In this document: positions 1 through 6,541 of the stretch, piece by piece
How the letters are laid out: each line of letters opens with the position of its first letter
Numbering within the stretch: the stretch's first letter is position 1
Assembly (NCBI GenBank): GCA_903922745.1
Contig: CAIXVA010000094.1
Location: forward strand, 1-14,090
Origin: an uncultured Actinomycetes bacterium
GTDB taxonomy: Bacteria > Actinomycetota > Actinomycetes > Nanopelagicales > Nanopelagicaceae
Length of the DNA: 14,090 nt
Direction of reading: 5' to 3'
The notes under the pieces: model-generated
Databases searched by the model: none
What the model was told of the DNA's origin: nothing
Seen by the model: the letters and a program-made list of their open reading frames with translations, nothing else
Program-made: the position numbers and the translations under genes

Positions 1-401
1 CATTCCATGTTGTAACAATGGGATCGACCGTTAGTGAGGCCGCAGCAAAGTTGTTTGCGGCAAATAATTATCGCGAGTATCTCGAACTTCATGGCCTTTC
101 AGTGCAACTTACTGAAGCTTTGGCAGAGCATTGGCATGCACGTATGAGAGAGGACCTGCAGGTTAAATCTGAGGACTCATCTGATCTACAGGGTATTTTG
201 GATCAGGGATACCGTGGATCTCGCTACTCATTCGGTTATCCAGCCTGCCCAGATCTCGAACAACAAGTTCAGTTGTGCGAATTATTAGATCCTGCTCGAA
301 TCGGCGTTGAATTGTCAGAGGAATTCCAACTACATCCAGAACAATCCACATCTGCAATCATCGTTCATCATCCAGAAGCAAAATACTTTAACGCTAACTA
401 A
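1..401 (+). CDS. metH: Cobalamin-dependent methionine synthase, C-terminal end (partial)
   Basis: This is the 3' end of a gene that enters from outside the window; the frame is open from base 3, so the ATG at 18 is an internal Met and not a start. The visible ~132 residues match the AdoMet-binding reactivation domain of MetH. The diagnostic stretch is the GYRGSRYSFGYPACPDLEQQ segment (about visible residues 69-88), equivalent to the RxxxGYPACP loop that binds S-adenosylmethionine. It is followed by the closing HPEAKYFN element typical of the family terminus. MetH transfers a methyl group from methyltetrahydrofolate to homocysteine in the cytosol; this domain reductively remethylates oxidised cobalamin. 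The catalytic and B12-binding domains lie off the left edge. The gene ends with TAA at 399-401, 8 bases before the HAD gene, so the two are probably cotranscribed. Confidence 0.95.
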   Translation, partial: FHVVTMGSTVSEAAAKLFAANNYREYLELHGLSVQLTEALAEHWHARMREDLQVKSEDSSDLQGILDQGYRGSRYSFGYPACPDLEQQVQLCELLDPARIGVELSEEFQLHPEQSTSAIIVHHPEAKYFNAN

Positions 402-409
402 TTCAATTG

Positions 410-1081
410 ATGAGTAACTTTTTCGAAGCCGTCTTCTTTGACATGGACGGTCTGATGGTTGATTCTGAACCAGAGTGGTTCTTATCTGAAATCGAAGTCA
501 CCAAGCCTTTTGGTTATGACTGGTTGGAAGTGGATCAGATTGCGTGTCTGGGGGGACCGCTCTCGAAGGTCGGTCAGTACATGTTTGATAAATGTGGCCA
601 ACAACAATCACCACAATATTTCACGCAAACGCTCATAGATACACAAGTTTCAAGAATGCGCGGAAACACGCCAACCATGCCAGGAGCAATCGAGTTAGTT
701 CGAGAACTACAAGCCGAAGGAATAAAGACAGCGTTGGTTTCAGCTAGTCCTAGAAATATTGTGGACGCCGTCCTAGATAACTTGGGTCACGATCTGTTTC
801 CTTTTTCAATCAGCGCGGACGATGTTGCGAAGACAAAGCCAGATCCAGAAGGATATCTAAAGGCTGCAACGTTAAGTAGAACGAATATTTCTAATTGCCT
901 CATCTTCGAAGACTCGTTAACCGGTATGAACGCGGCTATAGCTAGTGGGGCTTATCTAATCGGTGTTCCACATCTCGTATCAATCGATGAGTCTGAGCGT
1001 GTTCGCGTTATCAAGTCTCTTGAACAGTTGTCCTATTCAAAGCTGCAGGATTTAAATATGGATTTCTCAACTGCAATCTAA
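410..1081 (+). CDS. HAD-superfamily hydrolase (beta-phosphoglucomutase-like, subfamily IA)
   Basis: A 223-residue HAD phosphatase of normal length for the family. Motif I is DMDGLMVDSE, with nucleophile Asp11 and general acid Asp13; the DSE after it is typical of beta-phosphoglucomutase/phosphatase-like members. Motif II is the Ser in ALVSAS (about 111), motif III the Lys of TKPDPEGY (about 143), and motif IV the acidic pair in IFEDS (about 167-168). A helical cap domain lies between motifs I and II. The substrate cannot be read from sequence; small sugar phosphates or mononucleotides are usual. A TTG at 407 directly precedes the ATG at 410; I chose the ATG. No clear Shine-Dalgarno is visible, which fits translation coupled to metH just upstream. 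The TAA at 1079-1081 interleaves with the stop of the opposing nuclease gene. Confidence 0.9.
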   Translation: MSNFFEAVFFDMDGLMVDSEPEWFLSEIEVTKPFGYDWLEVDQIACLGGPLSKVGQYMFDKCGQQQSPQYFTQTLIDTQVSRMRGNTPTMPGAIELVRELQAEGIKTALVSASPRNIVDAVLDNLGHDLFPFSISADDVAKTKPDPEGYLKAATLSRTNISNCLIFEDSLTGMNAAIASGAYLIGVPHLVSIDESERVRVIKSLEQLSYSKLQDLNMDFSTAI

Positions 1082-1842
1082 TTGGTGTGGGCAGGGCAGA
1101 TACTTTTGAAATAGCACCAATCACAAAGGCGAGAGGGCTTAGGTGGCCAGTAATCCTTTTCGATCGAAATAAAAATATCTTCAGCAACTCGGCGCAACAC
1201 CTTTTCGGTGGATTCGAGTTCGGCCATAGTTGGATTACTTTTTACAAGTTTTCCATCACCTAGGTAAATCAATTGCAGTAGCCGGGGGAGCACTCCATTA
1301 TTTTTCCAGTAAAGGAGTGCGTATACGCGAAGTTGGAAGAGGGATTTCTCTTCCCATCCGGGCTTTGGGGCTTTACCTGTTTTGTAATCCACAATTCTAA
1401 CTTCACCGGTAGCCGCTACATCTAAGCGATCTACATAACCATGCAGATACACATTTGAATCAAAATCATTTTCTAGGTGCATTTCTCGATGTGTTGCTTC
1501 AAATGAAGTTGGATCTTCTAAGGAGAAATAGGTCTTTACCAAAGCTGATGCTCGATCCAACCATTCCTTTTCATTAGTCACCATCCCAAGGAGAGCTGGC
1601 TTGTCCGCTAGTTGTGCACTCCACCGTGAAGGAAGAAGTTCAACCGCGGATTCAATAGATCGTCCATTTGCTGGAATCTCGAAGAGGTCCTGTAAAACCG
1701 TGTGTACCAACGTTCCTCGTTCGGCATCTAGTGATGGAGGCTCAGGCAACTTATCGATCTTGCGGTACTTATATTGCTGTGGGCAGTTTTCATACTCACT
1801 GACCGCACTTGGCGATAGCCGCAAAGACTTTTCGTTACTCAC
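1078..1842 (-). CDS. RecB/Cas4-family PD-(D/E)XK nuclease with Fe-S cluster cysteines
   Basis: A 254-residue single-domain nuclease, counted from a GTG at 1842. The PD-(D/E)XK core is visible: His47 in GTLVH, Asp138 in GYVDRLD, Asp152 and Lys154 in VDYKTG, and the QxxxY motif from Gln170. Four cysteines match the AddB/Cas4 4Fe-4S arrangement: Cys20 in YENCPQQYKY, and CDWCYFKSIC near the C-terminus (Cx2Cx5C, Cys240/243/249). Such proteins cut or resect DNA ends, usually with a helicase partner; none is fused to it here. It corresponds to the RecB-like gene next to trmI in other actinobacteria. The frame extends upstream to an ATG at 1935, but that would overlap the divergent trmI start by 42 bases and adds 31 residues unlike the family, whereas GTG 1842 starts just before the conserved LRLSPSAVSEYENC region. 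No strong ribosome-binding site is seen at either start. The product class is firm; the start is moderately sure. Confidence 0.88.
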   Translation of the reverse strand: MSNEKSLRLSPSAVSEYENCPQQYKYRKIDKLPEPPSLDAERGTLVHTVLQDLFEIPANGRSIESAVELLPSRWSAQLADKPALLGMVTNEKEWLDRASALVKTYFSLEDPTSFEATHREMHLENDFDSNVYLHGYVDRLDVAATGEVRIVDYKTGKAPKPGWEEKSLFQLRVYALLYWKNNGVLPRLLQLIYLGDGKLVKSNPTMAELESTEKVLRRVAEDIFISIEKDYWPPKPSRLCDWCYFKSICPAHTN

Positions 1843-1893
1843 GTGGCTGAAGATACTCGTACTTGCTGTATAAATTTCGCCTAAGATGCTCCC
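1843..1893. promoter_or_regulatory. Divergent promoter region between the nuclease gene and trmI
   Basis: A 51-base AT-rich gap between divergent starts must drive both genes. On the plus strand TATAAA (1869-1874) lies 20 bases before the trmI GTG and is preceded by TG, resembling a -10 box; no good -35 is visible. The implied 5' leader would be very short. On the minus strand the same AT-rich stretch offers a -10-like hexamer about 26-33 bases before the nuclease GTG. This is inferred from position and base composition only. Confidence 0.35.
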
Positions 1894-2745
1894 GTGTCTA
1901 ATCTTGGGTATTTCGGAGCCGGTGATCGCGTTCAATTAACTGATCCAAAGGGCAAGCTGTACAGCTTTACAATTACGCCAGGCAAAGAGTGGCACACACA
2001 TAAAGGTTGGATCACTCATGACGATCTCATTGGAATGCCTGAAGGTTCTGTTGTTAGCACGACGGCAGGATTAAAATTCACTGCTTTTAAACCCTTACTT
2101 GCCGATTACGTATTAACAATGCCGCGCGGAGCCACAATTGTGTATCCAAAAGATGCTGCCATGATTATTGGTGTCGCAGATATTTATCCGGGCGCACGTG
2201 TTCTAGAAGCTGGTGTTGGTAGCGGTGCTCTAACAATCTCCCTACTGCGTGCGACAGGACCAACCGGAAAGGTTCATTCAGTTGAGCGAAGGACTGATTT
2301 TGCTGACAATGCCAAATCAAATGTCGATGCATATTTTGAAGGAGAACCTGATAATTGGAGTTTGGTAGTTGGAGACTTGCAAGATCAAGATTTCGATTCT
2401 GAATACGATCGCGTTGTTCTAGATATGTTGGCCCCTTGGGAATGTGTTGATATTTCTGCACGAGCGTTACGTCCAGGTGGCGTGTTCTTGGCCTACGTCG
2501 CAACGACCACTCAGTTATCTGCAACCGCCGAAGCACTCAAGGAAGATGGCAGATTCACCGAACCTGAGAGCTCGGAAACTCTCGTCAGAGGTTGGCATCA
2601 TGAAGGTTTAGCGGTTCGTCCGCAGCAGCGAATGATTGGCCACACAGGTTTTCTGATTCAAAGTCGCCGTATGGCACCTGGGGTTGAAGTTCTTGCCAGA
2701 CGTCGTCGACCTGCGAAAGGTGCGTACGGTGTCTCGGAAGATTGA
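1894..2745 (+). CDS. trmI: tRNA (adenine-58-N1)-methyltransferase TrmI
   Basis: A 283-residue class I SAM-dependent methyltransferase that makes m1A58 in the T-loop of tRNA; family members act as tetramers. The N-terminal region GAGDRVQLTDPKGKLY and the block around THDDLIG and TMPRGATIVYPKDAA are typical of actinobacterial TrmI. SAM motif I is LEAGVGSGALT (about 104-114), the ribose-binding acid is Glu131 in HSVERR, and motif IV is LDMLAPWE (Asp177). The C-terminal RMIGHTGFL block is also family-like, and the length is normal. The GTG at 1894 is the first possible start, because an in-frame stop occurs at 1882. Only a weak ribosome-binding site precedes it, so translation may be nearly leaderless. 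The 3' end overlaps pafB by 17 bases. Confidence 0.95.
   Translation: MSNLGYFGAGDRVQLTDPKGKLYSFTITPGKEWHTHKGWITHDDLIGMPEGSVVSTTAGLKFTAFKPLLADYVLTMPRGATIVYPKDAAMIIGVADIYPGARVLEAGVGSGALTISLLRATGPTGKVHSVERRTDFADNAKSNVDAYFEGEPDNWSLVVGDLQDQDFDSEYDRVVLDMLAPWECVDISARALRPGGVFLAYVATTTQLSATAEALKEDGRFTEPESSETLVRGWHHEGLAVRPQQRMIGHTGFLIQSRRMAPGVEVLARRRRPAKGAYGVSED
2715..2720 (+). promoter_or_regulatory. Ribosome-binding site deciding the pafB start
   Basis: GAAAGG inside the end of trmI sits 8 bases before the GTG at 2729. It supports that GTG over the upstream TTG (2684) or GTG (2720) in the same frame. Confidence 0.6.
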
Positions 2746-3664
2746 ACGTCTAATCAACCTAACAATCGCATTACTGGCAACAAAGAGATATCTCACCAAA
2801 TCAGAAATCTTTAGAACCGTAGAGGGTTACGAAGGCAGCCCTGAAACAAAAGAGCGTATGTTTGAGCGAGATAAGGATGATCTTCGTTCTCTAGGTATAG
2901 AGATTAATGTTGGAAGTTTTGATCCACTATTTAGTGATGAAGCCGGCTACCGAATTAAATCTGAAAATTACCAATTAGATCTCGGGGAAATAACGCCCAC
3001 TGAAATTTCACTTCTGTCTCTGGCTGCTGACGCATGGCAAGGTGCAGCATTGGCTGATGCCGCACAGAGCGCGCTCTTAAAACTTAGCGCCATCGGAGTC
3101 CCCGCCGATCCGATTGATATCCCAGGCATATCGCCTAAACTTTCAAATAGCTCGAAGGATTTAGACATAGTCACGGATGCAATTGCTAACTCGGACTTCT
3201 TAACATTTGAATATCTCTCTAGTGATTTATCAATTGAAGATCGAAACATAGTTCCAATAGCTTTATCTAATAGGTCGGGCTTTTGGTATGTGTCCGGTGT
3301 AGATCAAGAAGTTCAGGAAGTACGCACCTTCAGGCTGGACCGGATCAACGGTGATATTCAATCGAGGAAAAATACCGAAGGATTCGAATTCCCCGTCGAT
3401 TTTGAATTCGATGAAATCAGAACAGCGACAAAAGCATTTGCGGTAATCGATGTGCGCAAAGGAAAAGGTAACGCCCTTCGCACCTTGGCAACTGCGACAA
3501 AAGATTTAGGGGAGTGGGATCAGATTAGGGTTCCGATATTCGCCCTGGAATCTTTGGCGGTACAAATCCTGTGGCATGGTGACGATGCATTTGTTCACGA
3601 GCCAGCAGAGTTACGTCAAATCATTATTGAACAACTCACTGCCCTGAAAAGTAACCATGAGTAA
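2729..3664 (+). CDS. pafB: WYL-domain transcriptional regulator PafB
   Basis: A 311-residue protein with an N-terminal winged helix-turn-helix (about 1-60; begins MSRKIERLINLTIALLATKR, with TKSEIF as part of the helix-turn-helix) and a WYL sensor domain (about 155-210). The WYL core reads GFWYVSG (185-190) followed by RTFRLDRI (199-206), the usual strand pair with arginines thought to bind a nucleic-acid ligand. A further C-terminal (WCX) region follows. In mycobacteria PafB pairs with PafC as the activator of the LexA-independent DNA-damage response. Here pafC follows with an 8-base overlap, so the partners are made together. The start at GTG 2729 is chosen from the ribosome-binding site and the family N-terminus. 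The gene overlaps trmI directly, with none of the proteasome genes usually found at this spot. Confidence 0.9.
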   Translation: MSRKIERLINLTIALLATKRYLTKSEIFRTVEGYEGSPETKERMFERDKDDLRSLGIEINVGSFDPLFSDEAGYRIKSENYQLDLGEITPTEISLLSLAADAWQGAALADAAQSALLKLSAIGVPADPIDIPGISPKLSNSSKDLDIVTDAIANSDFLTFEYLSSDLSIEDRNIVPIALSNRSGFWYVSGVDQEVQEVRTFRLDRINGDIQSRKNTEGFEFPVDFEFDEIRTATKAFAVIDVRKGKGNALRTLATATKDLGEWDQIRVPIFALESLAVQILWHGDDAFVHEPAELRQIIIEQLTALKSNHE

Positions 3665-4574
3665 GAAGATTTCAGCTCCACTTATTCGAACTGCCCGGTT
3701 GTTAGATCTTGTTCCATATCTCAATACGCACCAAGGCATCGCGTTGAAGGAATTAGCTAGTCACTTTGATGTGACTCCTGCGCAAATGAGCGCAGACCTT
3801 ACAACTTTATGGATGTGCGGACTTCCTGGTTACACACCGCTTGAACTCATGGATCTTGAATTCGAGTCCGGGTTTGTAAGCATTAGAAATGCACCCACAC
3901 TGTCGAAGCCTCGATCAATAACTTTTCAAGAAGGTGTTGCACTTCTTCTTGGTCTCGACTTGATCGCCTCATCGCTGCCTGAAGGACGAAAAGATTTGTT
4001 AACGGCAGTAGTGTCATTGAGACAACGTCTTATAACGATCCTTGGAGTTCCAATACGACTGTCCGTAATTCCAGCTTCATCCCATGCAATTTCAGCGATC
4101 ATCGCACAAAGCATCGCGTCACAAACCGCTCTTGTAATCGATTACCACTCTATGTACAAAGATCAGAATTCGAAACGAACCGTAATGCCGGTTGAACTGT
4201 ACGAGAACAATAACAATCAATACTTACGCGCGTACTGTTTCACCGCTCTTGATTACCGAGAATTCCGTGTTGATCGCATAACGACTGCGGAGCCCACTGC
4301 AGAGACTGCACTCATCGGAATTAGTAAACCAAATTCAGAAAAAATAGAACTTACAATCACAATGACCGAACCCTCGAGAGATGTTGCGGAACGTTTCGCG
4401 CTAACGCAGGTTGCTATTGGTGTTCCGCACACTCTTGCCTCGTACTCTCGTCAGTGGATTGCACGATCTGTCATGGCCTCGGGTGGGGCTGTTCGCCTTG
4501 ATGCGCCTCTGGACATTCGTGCCGAAGTCGCCAAAAAAGCCCAACTGATGCTTGATCGTTACAAAGCTGAGTAG
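3657..4574 (+). CDS. pafC: WYL-domain transcriptional regulator PafC
   Basis: A 305-residue partner of PafB with the same plan: N-terminal helix-turn-helix (about 8-50; LKELASHFDVTPAQMSADL), a central linker, a WYL domain (about 155-210) and a C-terminal region. The WYL motif is degenerate: the block reads NQYLRAYCF (187-195), with Gln where the family Trp normally stands, while Tyr-Leu and the downstream REFRVDRI (201-208) are kept. PafB and PafC act together on damage-inducible promoters such as recA in mycobacteria; that role is transferred from the family. Translation starts at ATG 3657 inside the end of pafB (shared ATGAGTAA), with a GAAAAG ribosome-binding site just upstream. The gene ends at TAG 4572-4574, before the only sizeable gap in the plus-strand run. 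Confidence 0.9.
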   Translation: MSKKISAPLIRTARLLDLVPYLNTHQGIALKELASHFDVTPAQMSADLTTLWMCGLPGYTPLELMDLEFESGFVSIRNAPTLSKPRSITFQEGVALLLGLDLIASSLPEGRKDLLTAVVSLRQRLITILGVPIRLSVIPASSHAISAIIAQSIASQTALVIDYHSMYKDQNSKRTVMPVELYENNNNQYLRAYCFTALDYREFRVDRITTAEPTAETALIGISKPNSEKIELTITMTEPSRDVAERFALTQVAIGVPHTLASYSRQWIARSVMASGGAVRLDAPLDIRAEVAKKAQLMLDRYKAE

Positions 4575-4587
4575 ATTCGCCTACCAA

Positions 4588-4615
4588 TTGCCAAGAGGCT
4601 GGGGTAACCTACCCT
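4588..4615 (+). promoter_or_regulatory. Candidate promoter for the tatA-tatC run
   Basis: In the 75-base gap between pafC and tatA, TTGCCA (4588-4593) resembles a -35 box and TACCCT (4610-4615) a -10 box, with a 16-base spacer. The -10 overlaps a small perfect inverted repeat, GGGTA-ACC-TACCC (4602-4614). TAACCT (4605-4610) is an alternative -10. This is pattern-based only. Confidence 0.35.
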
Positions 4616-4635
4616 CATTAGTCCAACCAATCTGC

Positions 4636-4641
4636 AGGGAG
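4636..4641 (+). promoter_or_regulatory. Ribosome-binding site of tatA
   Basis: AGGGAG lies 8 bases before the tatA ATG at 4650. It is the clearest Shine-Dalgarno sequence in the window, fitting a highly expressed translocase subunit. Confidence 0.65.
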
Positions 4642-4649
4642 TTTGAAGG

Positions 4650-4835
4650 ATGTTTCTACGCGAGCCAAGTCATATTTTAATTCTTCTCATTGTTGTCCTC
4701 GTTTTGTTTGGTGCTAAGCGCCTTCCTGATTCTGCTCGTTCTCTCGGCCGTTCTATGAGAATTTTTAAGAGCGAGATGAAGGAAATGACAGCAGAGGAAA
4801 AGAAAGCCAACGAAGAAGGCACGTCAGAGAAGTAA
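4650..4835 (+). CDS. tatA: Twin-arginine translocase subunit TatA
   Basis: A 61-residue membrane protein. A short N-terminal transmembrane helix (about 7-21, [15 protein letters not shown]) ends in the conserved FG hinge. An amphipathic helix with [22 protein letters not shown] (about 24-45) follows, then a charged Glu/Lys-rich tail. This is the classic TatA plan and resembles actinobacterial TatA closely. Oligomers of TatA form the passage for folded proteins carrying twin-arginine signal peptides across the cytoplasmic membrane, with TatC as receptor. A strong ribosome-binding site precedes the ATG, and tatC begins 4 bases after the stop. No tatB lies in the window; actinobacteria usually encode it elsewhere. 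Confidence 0.95.
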   Translation: MFLREPSHILILLIVVLVLFGAKRLPDSARSLGRSMRIFKSEMKEMTAEEKKANEEGTSEK

Positions 4836-4839
4836 CTCC

Positions 4840-5655
4840 ATGGCGTCTACAAAAGACGCGAGGATGCCGTTACTAGATCACTTACGAGAACTTCGTAAAA
4901 GGGTTTTTCGCGCATCCGTCGCGATTTTCCTTGCTTCTGGATTTGGTTGGTACTTTTACAACACAATTATTACAACGTTGGCGCAGCCTGTATGCGACCT
5001 TAAGGCAGCACAAGCATCCGGTTCTGCTAGTTGCGGCTCTTTGTACATCAATGGTGTGTTAGGGCCGTTGAATTTGCAGATCAAAGTTGCCTTACTTTCC
5101 GGCGTAATTATTTCCGGCCCAGTGTGGCTTTATCAATTATGGGCATTCATAGCTCCAGGTTTACATAGAAAAGAGAAGCGCAATACAGTTTTCTTTATTG
5201 CCGCAGCGACACCATTTTTTGCGGTCGGTGCCACTTTAGGATATTTAATTCTTCCCGTCGCGATCAAAGTGCTATTTGGTTTCACGCCCAATTCTCTGAA
5301 CAACCTGGTCAAATTTGATGACTATCTAGATTTCGTGATGCGTATTATTTTATTGTTTGGGCTTGCTTTCGAACTTCCAATTTTCTTGATTACTTTTAAT
5401 TTAATTGGTTTCTTACGGGGTCAAACTATTTTGAAACCATGGCGAGCCTGGGTTTTTTCCATCGTACTTTTCACAGCGGCTTTCACACCTACTGCAGATC
5501 CATTGACCATGATGCTGCTCGCGATACCTTTGATTCTTCTCTATTTCATGGCCGGTGGAATTGCCTTATTGGTTGATCGTCGCCGTGACAAAAGAGCACA
5601 GGGTATTCAAACCGGAGTTTCAAGTATTGAGTCGCCAACACCTATAGGGGATTAG
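4840..5655 (+). CDS. tatC: Twin-arginine translocase subunit TatC
   Basis: A 271-residue polytopic membrane protein, the Tat receptor that recognises twin-arginine signal peptides. The N-terminal cytoplasmic motif LLDHLRELRKR (11-21) precedes the first of six membrane spans (about 23-45). PVWLYQLWAFIAPGLHRKEK (about 94-113) is the conserved second-span/loop signature, FELP (177-180) carries the conserved buried Glu178, and FTPTADP (about 205-211) is the conserved periplasmic turn. A basic C-terminal tail (DRRRDKR) follows. The first periplasmic loop holds two cysteines (Cys52, Cys65). A GAGAAG ribosome-binding site sits 7 bases before the ATG. It is cotranscribed with tatA. Confidence 0.95.
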   Translation: MASTKDARMPLLDHLRELRKRVFRASVAIFLASGFGWYFYNTIITTLAQPVCDLKAAQASGSASCGSLYINGVLGPLNLQIKVALLSGVIISGPVWLYQLWAFIAPGLHRKEKRNTVFFIAAATPFFAVGATLGYLILPVAIKVLFGFTPNSLNNLVKFDDYLDFVMRIILLFGLAFELPIFLITFNLIGFLRGQTILKPWRAWVFSIVLFTAAFTPTADPLTMMLLAIPLILLYFMAGGIALLVDRRRDKRAQGIQTGVSSIESPTPIGD

Positions 5656-5671
5656 CAGATAGGGTCCTCGC

Positions 5672-6541
5672 ATGTGGGCGTTAGTCATTAATCCTGTTTC
5701 AGGACAGGGTCGGGGATCCACAGTCGGAACCTATGTGGCTGGATATTTAAACCAAAAGAAGCTGCAATTCACGATCGTTACCGGAAACTCGTCAATTGCC
5801 CTAAGCGATCACTTGAAAACCTTCGTTGCGAAAAATCCAGATTGCCATGGTGTCATCGCAGTTGGTGGGGATGGACTTCTTCATATTGTTTTGCAAGTCG
5901 TAGTACCGGCGCAAATCCCTTTTACTGTAATACCAGCAGGAACCGGCAATGATTTTGTCCGTACTTTGGGTTGGAGCCTTGATCAGATCGATGATCAATT
6001 AGACCGAGTTACTAGTGCTGCTCCAGTGTCGATCGATTTAGGTCTTGTAGACGGAGAGTGGTTCGGTGCAATTCTGTCCACAGGTTTTGATTCGATCGTA
6101 AACGAAAAAGCTAACACGATGAGATTTCCCAAGGGTCCAATGAAATACAACGTTGCGATCGCGATAGAGCTTCCTCGATTTAAACCTCGACATTATGAAA
6201 TTACCTTGGATGACCGCATCATTTCAACGGAGGCTATGTTGATTGCGGTTGCTAATGGTCGATCGTATGGGGGAGGGATGCTTGTTTGTCCTAACGCCAG
6301 TGTCCGTGATGGATTATTTGATGTGATGGTTTTGCACCCTATTTCAAAAGTCGAATTCGTTAAGGTATTTCCTAGAGTTTTTGCTGGAACGCATATCTCA
6401 CATCCAGCGGTAGAAATCGTACGAAGCAGATCAGTTCGGATTGAATCCAAGGCTATTGCCTATTCAGATGGTGAACGGATTGGTCAATTACCGGTCTCTG
6501 TGGAATGTATTCCAAATGCGGTAGAAACCTGGGTCGCATGA
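5672..6541 (+). CDS. Diacylglycerol kinase-family lipid kinase
   Basis: A 289-residue protein of the DagK/YegS/sphingosine-kinase catalytic family. Visible motifs are the nucleotide-contacting INPVSGQGRG (6-15), the GGDG signature (VGGDGLL, 64-70), the PAGTGNDFVRTLG block (88-100), and the C-terminal YSDGE (264-268), whose acidic residues are the expected catalytic site. Length and domain order match soluble bacterial enzymes of about 290-310 residues, which phosphorylate diacylglycerol or related lipids with ATP at the inner face of the membrane. The exact lipid cannot be assigned; in actinobacteria DagK recycles diacylglycerol and supports phosphatidylinositol-linked lipids. AGGG (5661-5664) lies 7 bases before the ATG. 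The stop overlaps the helY start as ATGA, implying translational coupling. Confidence 0.88.
   Translation: MWALVINPVSGQGRGSTVGTYVAGYLNQKKLQFTIVTGNSSIALSDHLKTFVAKNPDCHGVIAVGGDGLLHIVLQVVVPAQIPFTVIPAGTGNDFVRTLGWSLDQIDDQLDRVTSAAPVSIDLGLVDGEWFGAILSTGFDSIVNEKANTMRFPKGPMKYNVAIAIELPRFKPRHYEITLDDRIISTEAMLIAVANGRSYGGGMLVCPNASVRDGLFDVMVLHPISKVEFVKVFPRVFAGTHISHPAVEIVRSRSVRIESKAIAYSDGERIGQLPVSVECIPNAVETWVA

Noticed and set aside
18..401. A complete 127-residue small protein starting at ATG 18
   Set aside because: The frame is open to the left edge and the sequence is plainly the MetH C-terminal domain, so it is a partial gene.
5979..5998. Inverted repeat TTGATC...GATCAA inside the lipid kinase gene
   Set aside because: It lies wholly within well-conserved coding sequence (LDQIDDQL) and is explained by repeated Asp/Gln codons; nothing suggests a regulatory role.
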